DNA of 64,000 nt from positions 2,401,501 through 2,465,500 of the forward strand of contig JAHQIY010000010.1 in assembly GCA_019054805.1 (NCBI GenBank). Direction: 5' to 3'. The notes beneath the pieces are model-generated. The model was not told where the DNA came from. It saw only the letters and a program-made list of their open reading frames with translations, and did not search any database. This DNA comes from Brachionus manjavacas (taxonomy: Eukaryota > Rotifera > Eurotatoria > Ploima > Brachionidae). Positions 23,451-33,431 of the stretch are shown here, in pieces (the first letter of the stretch is position 1; the number at the start of each line of letters is the position of its first letter). A program made the position numbers and the translations under genes.

Positions 23451-24424
23451 CACTCAAAGGACCAAGGGGTCTCAAGACCCTTTTTGATGCTTATTTTGCT
23501 CTTTGCTCAATATATTTAATCATTTTTGACAATTTTTTTTTTTCATCAAATCTAAAATCAAAAAAATATTATAATAAATTCATTTTTGTTTTAAAATCTT
23601 TTTATTTTTCTGCAAAAAAAAAAATATATATGTTAAGGCCCAAGAGGGTTTTTTTGGACCCAACAGAAATAGTGTCTTTTTTTTTGTAAATTAAATTGAA
23701 AACCAAGCTAATTATGCTTTAAATTTCAAAATCTACTTAATTCCTTTTATAAATTGCAATTTATGAACCATGTCTCGACGAAAAGCTGCCTTACAAGCCC
23801 TTGAACTTCTTAGAAATGCGGATGATACCCAATCAGTAGCCTCTGATGATGATGATAATGATTATGAGGATAATGATGATTTTGATAATGATTTTGAAGA
23901 TGAAATGGAAACAACAAATCAGCCTAATGCTGAATATGATTCAGATGAAGACTCTGATAATGAAGAAACTGAAGAAACTATCATAGACAAAACTTCGAAA
24001 AATGGAACAATATGGATAAAATTGAAAGATGGGGAAGAGACAAGTCTTAGAAAAAAGATTAATTTTAATGAGAAAGTTGGACCAACAAGCTATGCTACAC
24101 GTCAGATAAATGAGATCAAACTTTCAGCATTTTTTATGATTTTTGACCTGTCGATGATAAATATTCTTCAAAAAATTTTTCTCTTGTATTTTTATCAAAT
24201 TTTTTTTTATACATAATTTTAGGTTTTTACTTAAATCTAGACAGAATTTTTTTTGAAAGTATAACAAAAATGATAAAAGACATTTATTTTTGCAATTTGT
24301 AACATTTTTTAACATTATTTGAATAAATAATCTAGTTTATTTTATCTAAAAAGCAAATCTAATTTTAGGGGTTTTTAGGACCCTATGGTCCTTAACGTAA
24401 TAAAAAATATTGGGCCTTTGAGTG
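23451..24424 (+). mobile_element. piggyBac-like element with truncated transposase
   Basis: TTAA (23447-23450) is followed by CACTCAAAGGACC; the other end is GGGCCTTTGAGTG followed by TTAA (24425-24428). The perfect 10-bp inverted end CACTCAAAGG plus TTAA duplication is diagnostic of piggyBac-type transposons. The related locus at 56771-56774 has a single TTAA with matching flanks on both sides, which proves the insertion limits. The element is 974 bp, and its inner 447 bp encode only the N-terminal part of a transposase, so it is non-autonomous. Confidence 0.9.
23770..24216 (+). pseudogene. piggyBac transposase, N-terminal part only
   Basis: 148-aa frame from ATG at 23770. It begins MSRRKAALQALELLRN, has a very acidic Asp/Glu-rich segment (about residues 20-75), then NGTIWIKLKDGEE and NEKVGPTSYATRQI...SAFFMIF. 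The pattern G-T-x-W ... G-P-T-x-Y-A-x-R-x-I ... S-A-F is the entry into the DDE_Tnp_1_7 domain of piggyBac transposases. Translation then degenerates into low-complexity residues and stops; all three catalytic Asp blocks and the C-terminal Cys-rich domain are missing. It may act as nothing, or as an N-terminal dominant fragment if expressed; no evidence either way. Confidence 0.75.
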
Positions 24425-24540
24425 TTAAAATTAATTGAGTTTCTTTTCTTGCAATCCTCTCAATAAGAATATGTCAATGTTTTTTTTATTGCTGCTTCAG
24501 TTAAGCTCTTGAATAAAAAATTCTATTAAATATAAATTAA

Positions 24541-25191
24541 GGAATAGGCTTGTCAACCCTTTGTTTAACATTTTCAATAATAGTTGTATTACTATCGATC
24601 GCGGGATATTTCATTATTCAAAATTTTTTAAATAATCATGAACAGATCGAAAAAGTTGAAAACGAAAATAAGATTCTGTATGAGAAAATGATGAAGCTAG
24701 AAAATGTAGTTTAAAATCATTAATCCAAATTAAAAAATTGTTTTTTAAAGGAAATAAAAAATTCAAAATGAAATCGAAGCTTGTCGACAGGAGAACACAA
24801 GAAGATTTACTTCAAGATAAAATCGTAGATTTAAATCAAGAAAAAAAGAGCAAAACAAAAATTTAAAGAAAAATGAAGTAGATAATGAAGTTTTGAAGAA
24901 AGAAATTGAAACATGCGAGAAAAAAAATTTTTTATTCAAAATAAAGGTAATATTTATTTGATTACCTTAAATTATTTCAAAAATGTTTTTGTGGATGAAA
25001 ATATTTTACTTGTTGATAAAATCGATTATTTAAATCAAGAAATCAAAAGGTTAAACAATAACAATAAGAAATTTGAAAAAGATAATGAAGATTTAAAAAA
25101 AGAAATAGAAAATCTAAAGCAAAAAAAATCTTTTTTTACAGATACAAATTGTTTACTTTTTAAAATGTTCTGTAAGTTAAAGTTCATTTAA
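24541..25191 (+). pseudogene. Remnant of a membrane-anchored coiled-coil gene (copy 1)
   Basis: Exon-like pieces. 24550-24713 encodes STLCLTFSIIVVLLSIAGYF (a transmembrane helix) followed by IIQNFLNNHEQIEKVENENK, a coiled coil. 24760-24915 encodes NEIEACRQENTRRF, then after a frameshift DKIVDLNQEKK and EVLKKEIETCE. 24990-25140 encodes VDKIDYLNQEIKRLNNNNKK and FEKDNEDLKKEIENLKQKK. Spacings fit short introns, but the donor after KKEIETCE is lost and frames are broken. The copy at 55960-56640 is the other half of the pair. No ATG precedes the first piece, so upstream exons are missing. I do not recognise the parent gene. Confidence 0.5.
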
Positions 25192-25339
25192 TCTAAATAT
25201 TTTTTATTCTGAAAATATGGTTTGTATAAAATTTTTATACTAATAAATATTTTGCTGCATTTTTTGTTTCTTAATTAACGAAAATAAGTTTCTGTACATC
25301 TGACATGCTTTTCAAAATAAAGTTTTAAAAAAAAATTTT

Positions 25340-26200
25340 AAATTTTCTACGTTTTTTTTGTATGTAACTAATTTATTAGTAGTTAGTAAAAGTTTTAAAT
25401 TAGGAAATTAATCTTAAAATTTTTCTTGGAGGCTAAATAGCAGGCTAGTTGTTTTTAAAAAATATTATCAATTAAAAAATTGGCTATCAGTTTTGTCAGC
25501 ACATTCAGATTAAAAATACTAATTTTTTTATATTTAATCGCTGAATTTCCTTACATGCTACCGCGTTTGTTTCTGGTGTAATGTAGCGGGTAAAAATATT
25601 ATTTGAAATAAGATATTGTGAAAATAAAAAGTGATTAAATCATGAAAAATATTTCCTTAGCCTAAATCACTAAGATTCTATAGATTAAATGATGCAACAT
25701 TTAGTTGCTTAAATTACAAGAAGGAAAGATCTTTGTTTTTTGATCGTGCTTGAGAAATAATACATTATAAAGAACTAGCCTAATCATGGTCACTTCTTAA
25801 TCGCAAACAACTAAATCTTTGATATTTTCTACTCTAAAACGGAAATGCTAAAATCTTTGCGATTTTATGCCCGGCCTAGCGTTTTTAAACTCTCCCTTTC
25901 CCCCTCTTTTTATCTTATAAATTTACATTAATTTTACTCTTTTTACTATTTATATATTATTCAACTAATATTTTTTACCGTGCCAGCCATTCTCTATATA
26001 CAATTATAATTTTTAGTGACTCTAAACTCGTCAGATCACTGTTAAATTCAATATTTTTAGTTAATCCAAGTTAATTTACAGTACTAAATGAGTATTCTGA
26101 CACCTAATGTTCATTAGTTTTGCATGATTACAATGTAAGTTTATTTTTAAATAAGAGTTTATTTTTAAAACACAAGTTATCTTTTAAAACTGAATAAAAA
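25340..26200. other. AT-rich stretch, nothing recognised
   Basis: No domain, repeat pair or splice-compatible reading frame seen. It contains the upstream region of the small gene that starts at 26202. Confidence 0.5.
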
Positions 26201-26201
26201 A

Positions 26202-26497
26202 ATGGATTCATTTAGCAACGTTGTTATGCTTCGTAAAATAATCGATAACTCGATTACTCTTTGTTGCAAAAGAATTGCCAGCTGTCCCGTGTCCTCCGAA
26301 GCCATTCAAGAGTCTGAAAAGCAATTGAAAAATGTAACCTCATTTTTGCTTGTTATTGACAAAATAAGCAATGACATGAAATATTACTTAAATTTGCTCA
26401 AACAATTTACTGGTAAATTAAATTAAAAAATATGATATTACTAATTTTTTTCCAAAAAGACAAATCAAGATCACCACCGCCTTTTAATATAAATTAA
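26202..26497 (+). CDS. Small two-exon gene of unknown function
   Basis: Exon 1 (26202-26412) starts at an ATG shortly after TTAAAACTGAATAAAAAA and ends in a GT donor after an FTG codon boundary. Exon 2 (26460-26497) follows a 47-nt intron and ends in TAA, giving about 82 aa. The protein is a predicted helical, amphipathic peptide (ESEKQLKNVTSFLLVIDKIS, then MKYYLNLLKQF) with a Ser/Pro-rich tail (DKSRSPPPFNIN). The length and helix pattern recall small subunits of multi-protein complexes, but I do not recognise a family. Codon-level coherence across the intron supports a real gene. Confidence 0.5.
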
Positions 26498-26764
26498 AAA
26501 AATCAAATAGATAAATTCAAAATCCTTGAATCGAAAGACCAAACAAATCGTTTAATGGCTTTTACAATTCGTTGGAACAAATTGGAATTCAATTGTCGAT
26601 CGGGAGAGAGCTGGCGACTCTAAGCAAATATATTAGTTTTGTCTAAAGAATTAAAAAGAGACTCAATGAATCAATTGATTTGTTGAAAAAAATTTTGAGC
26701 ACTCAAGTAACTGAATTTTATAATCATAAATTTTTTAAACTTTAAAATTTTCAAAGAAAAATAT

Positions 26765-27130
26765 ATGCAGAATTTGGAAAAATTCAATGTATTTACTTGG
26801 AATCTGATAAATACCAAACAGCAACATAAAAGAGGTAATTTAAACAAACTTTCTTCGTTATTTATTCGTTTAATTCAAGATCGGTCACCAGAAGAGAATG
26901 AGAATTCAAGAAAAAAGTCAATTAAAAGACTTAGTTGCCCGCCAGATTTGAATTCAAATTTAGAAATTTTTTTAACTCCAAATAATGGTATGATTTATTA
27001 AATAAAATTCAGAATTTAATTATATTTTTTTCTAGCTAATGTTATAATTGAAAATTGTATTGGGAGTGAAGAAAATTTAGAAGTCAACATCGTTATTCAA
27101 AATTTGTTGGCATCAATTGATAATGAATAA
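26765..27130 (+). CDS. Small two-exon gene of unknown function
   Basis: Exon 1 (26765-26987) and exon 2 (27036-27130) join in phase 1 across a 48-nt intron (GTATGA...TCTAG) and give 105 aa. Exon 1 begins MQNLEKFNVFTWNLI and has a basic/Ser stretch ENSRKKSIKRLSCPPDLNSN; exon 2 reads NVIIENCIGSEENLEVNIVI then QNLLASIDNE. AATAAA occurs about 40 nt after the stop (27171-27176). No signal peptide or known domain is seen. It may instead be the 3' part of one gene together with 26202-26497, since the two are on the same strand 270 nt apart; an earlier coding exon cannot be excluded because the frame stays open upstream of the ATG. Confidence 0.5.
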
Positions 27131-27352
27131 CAATATAATTGACATATTTATTTATTAATATTAATTTTGAAATAAAAATATACTTAAATCCTAACTGAAT
27201 TTTTTCTTTTACTTTAATTGAAAGCAATTCGAATTTCCAAAATAATTTATTCTTATTAGGTCTGTGTTAGTATGATTGCTTCACTTTTTAAATCAAAATT
27301 TACGACGTGATTTATTTGAACTATAAATATGAGTTTAATGAATCTTTAAAAT

Positions 27353-27428
27353 AAGCGCTCATAGAGTAGTGGATAGCGCGATGTACTTACAATCCAAAGA
27401 AGGCGGGTACGATCCCCCGTTCACAAAA
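27353..27428 (+). tRNA. tRNA-like sequence, degenerate
   Basis: GCGCTCATAGAGTAGTGG carries an A-box-like word (TAGAGTAGTGG), and GGCGGGTACGATCCCCCG a B-box-like T arm (GGGTACGATCC). The acceptor arms do not pair, so this is a tRNA pseudogene or tRNA-derived repeat rather than a working tRNA. No anticodon is assigned. Confidence 0.3.
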
Positions 27429-27537
27429 ATATTTCAAATTATCCGATTTATTTCTTGCAAATTTTTTTGAAAAATTTTAACTAATTTGAAGAACTTTAAG
27501 AATGATTTAAAAATAAGATTAATGATTGAAAAAAATA

Positions 27538-27612
27538 AGTTCTAATAGCGCAGTTGTAAAGATAATGAAGACTTAATCCGAAGACTGAGTGTTCGATACT
27601 CCAACAAGTTAA
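27538..27612 (+). tRNA. tRNA-like sequence, degenerate
   Basis: An A-box-like TAGCGCAGTTGTAAAG and a B-box-like GTGTTCGATACTCC are about 45 nt apart, as in tRNA genes. Arms pair poorly. It lies about 110 nt after the tRNA-like sequence at 27353-27428 in the same orientation. Confidence 0.3.
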
Positions 27613-27739
27613 CAAAAATAATTTGTTTTTTATTAAAAAAATTAAACTTGCAATTTTTGACAACAAATTTCAACTTTAATACAAAAAGTATTTACTTAAT
27701 CTTATATAATTATATATTTTTTAAGAAAATTTAGACCAA

Positions 27740-27817
27740 ATGGATCAATGTTATCTTTGTTCTAAAGAGTTAAAGAAGCCAACAAATTTACTTTGTGGAC
27801 AAATTATTTCTTTCTAA
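27740..27817 (+). pseudogene. Tiny RING-finger-like fragment
   Basis: An ATG-initiated 25-codon frame reads CYLCSKELKKPTNLLCGQ. The Cys spacing C-x2-C-(x11)-L-x-C-G is that of a RING finger first half, where His normally follows CG; here it is Gln, and the frame stops seven codons later. It is a fragment at most. Confidence 0.3.
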
Positions 27818-28017
27818 TACCTTTGGATTTAATTTATTCAATTTGTAAAAATTTAATATACTTCTGAATTGATTTGTTTTTAAATAAATAAAAAATTTAT
27901 TAACTTGTAATTATTTGTTGATAAAAAAATTAAACAAAATAAATTAGACAAAATTATACGACTCAATTGAGATTATCTTTGAAGACCACATTGTTAGTGT
28001 AAACGACATCATCACCA

Positions 28018-29270
28018 TCATTGCGGTTGATTTTCAAAACTACCTGTCAATTCGATCCATACAAATGAGTATCGACTATTATAGCCATGTATAGCCAAAG
28101 ACTCGTAGTTGAGTACTCGTGATACTGCGACATACAATTGGCCATGTGAAAAAACAGGTTGGCGAAGAAGAAGACCAACGCGATTAAAAGTCTGGCCCTG
28201 CGACTTGTTAATTGTCATGGCAAAAGCTAGACGAAAAGGAAACTGAATTCGTCTGAGTCTAAGACCAGGATCATGTTGACCGGATCGGGATTCGGTTCGA
28301 CAAAATACGTACTCGTTGCCTTCCTGTGCAATACATACAACTTTGATGTTAAGTTGATGGGGCGGAAATGAATGGGGTGTGATACGGAGAGCATCATCAA
28401 TCGGGTAGTCGTCAGCGTCGGCAACTACTTCATCTTGACGATTGAGTATCTTAGTGGCTGACAAGTACTCGTGATTTTCACCTTCAAGTCGCTGTAATAT
28501 GACTTCATTGATTTCAAGTGCGTTTTTGTTTGTTGGACACAATAGATTATGTTTAGCCGATTATGAACGTCCAAATTCAGTTGTCCAACACCAAATACCC
28601 GATCAACAATATTGTCTTGACAGCACACTCTTTGAGGAAGTCTTATCATATATTGGCCATCGTAAACTCGACTTTGTCCATCACCAATGTCGAGGAGCCA
28701 GTTTTTGAATTCGTGCTCGTTTGCATCAGCCCTAACGTTTACGGTCAGAGCAAGTTTGGTAAATTGACACCATAGGGGTGAATTCTTTATGCACATTAAT
28801 ATGCTGGACTCGATATTTTCGCTGTCAGACACAGGGTAACATTGACGAAAATCACCAGTGAGTAGCACTACTTTACCTCCAAATGGAATTTCGGGCCTTT
28901 GCCTTATGTCTCTCAAAAGACGGTCAACGCATTCAAGTATTGCACGGGACACCATTGAGGCTTCGTCGATTATAAACAAACTGTATTCGCGGAGTTGCTG
29001 AGCTTGGGGCGACTGTAAATTAATATTGCTCACCGATGTCAACGTTGTCGGTATGGGGATTTTGAATTTGGAGTGCATTGTTTGACGACCACCGATTAAG
29101 AGTGCCGATGCAATGCCATTGAAAGCTGTTGATGATATTGAAAGTCTAGATGACGCTATCGATGGTATAATAACTAAGCAAATCTAAATTAGCTATGTTG
29201 TTAAAAGATTTATTTGATAATTTAAGTTAAAAATTACATTGATGACATATGTTTTTCCAGTACCTCCTGG
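28018..29270 (-). pseudogene. Helitron helicase, C-terminal part (PIF1-like)
   Basis: From the Walker A half GGTGKTYVIN (29248-29264 on the minus strand) the sequence continues to SLFIIDEASMVSRAILECVD (Walker B, DEAS) at about 28940-28980, KVVLLTGDFRQCYPV (motif III), and after one frameshift near 28550 CPTNKNALEINEVIL, LAFAMTINKSQGQTFNRVGL (motif V) and LYVAVSRV (motif VI), ending at a stop near 28018. This is the PIF1/RecD-like 5'-3' helicase domain of Helitrons, which unwinds DNA during rolling-circle transposition. The rest of the helicase is separated by the inserted hAT element, so the whole is inactive. Confidence 0.85.
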
Positions 29271-29576
29271 GCATAAAGTCAAAAAAGTCAAGTGTCAAGT
29301 GTGAGTGTGAGTATTAGATAATACTTGGACTTAAACTTGCACCCAAAGTATTTTCAAATTTAAAACTTTCACTTACACTTGAACACTTGAATTTTTCAAG
29401 TGTTACATTTTCTTTGGCAAAAATTAAGGTCCAAAAGCTTGGAAAAAGTTAGTCTCTCATTTAAATTTTGAAAAATTATATACTAATCATTTTTATACTT
29501 ATAAATAAGTTATGAATTATACAATTTTGAAAAATTAATTCAGGCAAAAGATTTAAATAGAATTTAACTATTTAAA

Positions 29577-32521
29577 ATGTCTAACCAATCCACCAGACCC
29601 AGAAGAAACCAAAGACAAGTTGTAAGGGATGCTTCTCAAGGCTCTAACTCCAACCAAGTTCTTATTCGTAGTAGTAGTGGTCGAATAAACCAAATTAATC
29701 AAAATGACAATCAACAAACTCATGAAAACCAAGTGATTGATGAACAACACGCAAACGAAAATGATATTGTTAGATCTTGGCGCATAAATACATTGACTGA
29801 GCAAGATACAACAGTCGAAAGTATTAACTCTAATTTTTTTTTTTTAGTCGTCAAATAAAATAAGACAAAATAGTTTTAATTTTTAGCAGAGTTGTTTTAA
29901 AAGTCATAAAGTCAATTCTTTTGACTTGACTTAATTTTTTTTATGAAAAAAGTCATTTTAAAGACTTTGAAATAATAATGGCCGCCTTAATAACTACATG
30001 GAACGGAAAAAGACTTATTTAAAAAAAAAAAAATTTCAAGTTAAGTCAGTTGCTTGACTTTGAAAAGACTTTAAATGACCTTTTTTCTGACATTTCCGCA
30101 AGTCTGATTTTTAGTTTATTTTGTTTTGTGTATATTTTTTTACTTTTTTAAAACTTAAAACGTGAATTCATAAGATAATTACAGTGACTGCTAATTTTTA
30201 TCCCCATAGTTCCAAGTCGCGTCTTTTAACATTTTGTTATATCTATAAGTATTTTCGGAAAAATTGGTATATTTATATATTTAGAACATTATCAAGAGAA
30301 AAAAAAATTCAAATTTATCGATTTAAAAACTCTTGACAACACAGAGCAAAAAAGGCTTTATATATAAAAAAAAAAGTAAATAAATTAATAAAAAAAAATT
30401 TAGACTAGAGTTACTTAAAGTTAAAATTAGTTTATTTTTATTTTTCGACATTTATTAAAATAACTAGGATTTTGAAATTTTTTTTTCTAAGATCAACAAA
30501 AAATTGATAAAATGAATAGTGAAAGCTTAAAAAACGTGTTTGAGTGCAAAATCGTGTCAAAAGGCGATCTTCAATCCAAATACTCATCCGCTTTAAATTT
30601 TTTTGAGTTTCAAACGGAGTTCGCTGTAAAACCAACTGAGACAATCAGGTTTACTTGTACTATTTGTAACAAGGTTTATTTAGAAAGGCTGGGTGCAACT
30701 TCCAATCTAAACAAGCAATTTGAGGACCATCAATTTTTAGAAAACTGGATAAAATCATATAGCAAGTGTCGAACTAGAGGAAAATCAAAAACAAATTTAA
30801 CCGATAATGAACTGAATTTAGTGAAATTTTTTTTGACCTCAAATACAGCTATTCAGCAATTAATAAATCCTTTTTTACGCTCGATTTTGACAGTTCCCCT
30901 TCCGCTTCCTCATACATTTACAAAATCAATACTTCCACAGGTAAGGAAAACACTGAAAATTAATCTAGAGCGAAAATTAAAGATGCTCATTCAATTTGTT
31001 TGATTTTTGATTTGTGGTCAGGTCAAAATATGGAACATTTTTTCGCTGTTGCAACGTGCCTGATGTACAAAAGTTTATCAAGGTTCATCTCTTGTAAAAC
31101 TATTTAAACAAAACCAAAATGTGATGTTTGATGATGCAATTGAAGAACTTGATTTAAATATGAATGGTTTTAGAGAAGTTGAAGATGCAGAACTTGAGTT
31201 CGATCAATCTAATGAGATGGATGATCAAAACGATCTAAATGAGCTAAATCAAAGAGCAAATTCAAGATCTTTGGTTTGCAGTTTTGAAGATGCAGACATT
31301 GAGATTGATCGTGTGGTAGAAGAACAAGTGCCTTTTTTCGATGGAATTTTAATCAATCAACGATTAGAAGACGAACAAATACAAGCAGATAATGATGATA
31401 ACGAAAATGATTTTTTGGATCCAATTTTCTATTTAAATTTAAAAATTGGATCAGAAACAGTACCAAGATACTTATGTTCATCCTATAAAATCAATTTATG
31501 TGTTCGAACTGCTATTAAAAAATGCAAATTTCTTAGTAGAAATTTAGTTAAATTATCTTGTTATGCTGGTAGTGTTAGATCATCAACAGTTCTTTCGTAT
31601 GATTATAGATTAAAGGAAGCAAAATTGAGATGCGAAAATGGAACAAGATGGTCCTCAACTTACTTAATGCTTGAATCGTTTTATTCGGCCTTTGAAAAAA
31701 ACTTATTAAAAGAGAATGAATGTACAATTTCAAGAGCCAAGTTAGTTAACTATCTTAAGATTTTAAATCCGTTGTATTCGCTCTCCCTGTTATCGCAAAA
31801 ATCCGATTGGCATATTGGAGGCTTGATACCAAATTTAAAAGTAATAATAAACGCGACTTTATCGAAATATAATGAACAAGGTGAATGTAAAATACTTGTT
31901 GAAGAGCTTATTAAAGAGTTAAAAAAACGTTTCGAATATGAATTTAATTCAAGCATATATTTGCTAGCTGCATTATTGAACATTTCAAAATTGGATTTTT
32001 GGTATAACAAACCTTATGCTATTGAAATCACGGTAAAGGCTATAGACCATTTTTGTGAAGCTGCACTTTTTCTATATACTGATAAGAATCCCTCAACTGA
32101 GGTGCCAAGAGCAAATAATGAAAGTCAAAGATCAAATCCTGCCTTTAATTGTGCTGAAAATCGTGTTTTGAGGAGCCTAATTAAGTCAAGAGCATATGAA
32201 ACGCCTATTGATACGCAAAGAGTTTCGATTCTTGAAAAAATTTGGAGAGAAAAAGATCTTTACTTCGTAAAATTCGAGATGGAACTAATATCCAAAAGTC
32301 TACAAAGGCTTTTTGGAATAAGAATTCCTATAAGTTCCCAATTTTAAGTCAAGTAGCAAAAAAAATTTTTTTAAGTAACAGCATCGAGTGCTTATATTGA
32401 ACGATTTTTTAGCATATGTGGGGTTGTCAGCAGTAAAAGATCACAGAACATAAAAGCAGAGAATTTCATGAACAAAGTATTACTAAGAGTAAATGTTGAT
32501 CTTTTAAAGACAAATGTTTAA
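29577..32521 (+). pseudogene. hAT-superfamily transposase, frameshifted
   Basis: Pieces in order. 29577-29858 encodes a Gln/Asn/Arg-rich N-terminus (ATG start). 30512-30960 contains a BED-type zinc finger (FTCTICNKVYLERLGATSNL then H near 30727). After a one-base shift, 30980-31100 reads DAHSICLIFDLWSGQNMEHF, with the first catalytic Asp of hAT enzymes at 31009-31011. 31121-32347 contains an acidic stretch, CSSYKINLCVRTA (usual C-x2-H-x-LNL, His changed to Tyr) and NGTRWSSTYLML. 32376-32521 reads TASSAYIERFFSICGVVSSK, the C-terminal dimerisation (hATC) block, then a stop. A CAG|GTAAGG at 30940-30945 could be a splice donor. Several breaks make it inactive. Confidence 0.85.
29887..30106. mobile_element. 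hAT-type MITE (AAGTC family) inside the hAT element
   Basis: Starts CAGAGTTGTTTTAAAAGTCA, ends CATTTCCGCAAGTCTG, and is flanked by the 8-bp repeat ATTTTTAG (29879-29886 and 30107-30114). The length is 220 bp. It has internal AAGTC-rich inverted arms and a GGCCGCC...TGGAACGG pair in the middle. It sits between the first two coding pieces of the host hAT transposase. Confidence 0.75.
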
Positions 32522-32812
32522 ATTCAAAGAATAATCATTTATTTTTAGTTTTATAAAATTACGATTTTGTTTAACAAAGATTATTACTCTTTTGGAATCA
32601 AAAACTATTTAAATATAAATATTTACCAGAAATTTTAAAATTTAAAACCTTATTTTGCTGCTTAAGTAAAAAGTAACACTTGAAAAATTCAAGTGTTCAA
32701 GTGTAAGTGAAAGTTTAACATGAAAATACTTTGGGTGCAAGTTTAAGCCCAAGTATTATCTAATACTCACACTCATACTTGACACTTGACTTTTATCAAG
32801 TGTAATTGTATG

Positions 32813-33430
32813 CTCCTGGGCCATCTCGTAAGAGAAAATAACTCTTACTCGAAGGAACAGGACAATTATCTAGAACAGCCTCCATAATGGTTTCGATTGC
32901 ATTCTAAAATTGAATTCGATTTAATTGAAGTTTATTTGGTATAACAAGTATAAAAACAAAATGTTTACCCTCTGCTCGTTGTTTAGCGTAGCCTCGAGTG
33001 TTTCTATAGCAGAAGCATGTTGTTCAAATACTTAATTGAAGAACATTAAAGTTCATGAACATGGTCTATAGCAGAAGCATGTTGTTCAACAGTCATTTCG
33101 TCTTGATTTTGGGGTAAATTTCTGTGCCGCCAATCAAGTCCCCTCGCATCCGGTTCAGGAAGTTTATAATTAGCCAGAGTTCGACCAAAGCTTGCTAAAA
33201 TAAAACTGATATGCTAAAATGAAATTTGTTTAAAGCATTACATTAGGTGTCGAAAATTTTTTTTTGTTTATTTCAAAGACTTACCCCAAGAGACTTCATG
33301 TATCGAGTGTCGTCAATTTCATGAATATAGTCCTCACTCATTGGGTCTTTGAATGTTTCCCACAACTGAAGTGCATTCGGATCATCGGGATGATTGTGAA
33401 ACAACAATGAAGCATAGAGAAATCTGAAAA
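32813..33430 (-). pseudogene. Helitron helicase, N-terminal part with introns or gaps
   Basis: Minus-strand pieces: RFLYASLLFHNHPDDPNALQ and SEDYIHEIDDTRYMKSLG (33431-33287, followed by a GTAAGT donor-like site), SFGRTLANYKLPEPDARGLD then WRHRNLPQNQDEMT (about 33200-33090), ETLEATLNNEQR (about 33005-32970, then GTAAAC), and NAIETIMEAVLDNCPVPSSK with DGPG (32900-32815), the first half of Walker A. These are the Helitron regions between Rep and helicase. A 25-bp segment at 33003-33027 is repeated at 33065-33089, and that 62-bp duplication breaks the frame. Confidence 0.75.
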
Positions 33431-33431
33431 A

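Larger units (their letters stand above)
22938..25240 (+). repeat. Segmental duplication, copy 1 (inverted relative to 55935-57784)
   Basis: Read on the plus strand, this stretch matches the reverse complement of about 57784-55935. Matching landmarks are TCATTTTTCACACAAAT at the start, GTTAGGCTCTTTTAAAAGCT (23230), GGTCTAGTTATGCACGAA (23357), the ATCGATCGCGGGATATTTC block (24594) and the CTGAAAATATGGTTTGTATA block near the end. Copy 1 contains a piggyBac-like insertion (23451-24424) that copy 2 lacks. Copy 2 contains extra sequence at about 56945-57210 and 57400-57600. Both carry remnants of one coiled-coil gene. Confidence 0.8.
29272..32812 (+). mobile_element. hAT transposon inserted in the Helitron helicase
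   Basis: Flanked by the 8-bp direct repeat CTCCTGGG (29264-29271 and 32813-32820). Ends are inverted repeats about 140 bp long: the left starts CATAAAGTCAAAAAAGTC, and the right, read inward, starts CATACAATTACACTTGAT; both then share AAAGTCAAGTGTCAAGT, GAGTATTAGATAATACTTGG, CTTGCACCCAAAGTATTTTC and CTTACACTTGAACACTTGAA in order. Removing the element and one repeat joins the Helitron Walker A motif in frame. Inside is a frameshifted transposase, and a 220-bp MITE (29887-30106). Length 3541 bp. Confidence 0.92.
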
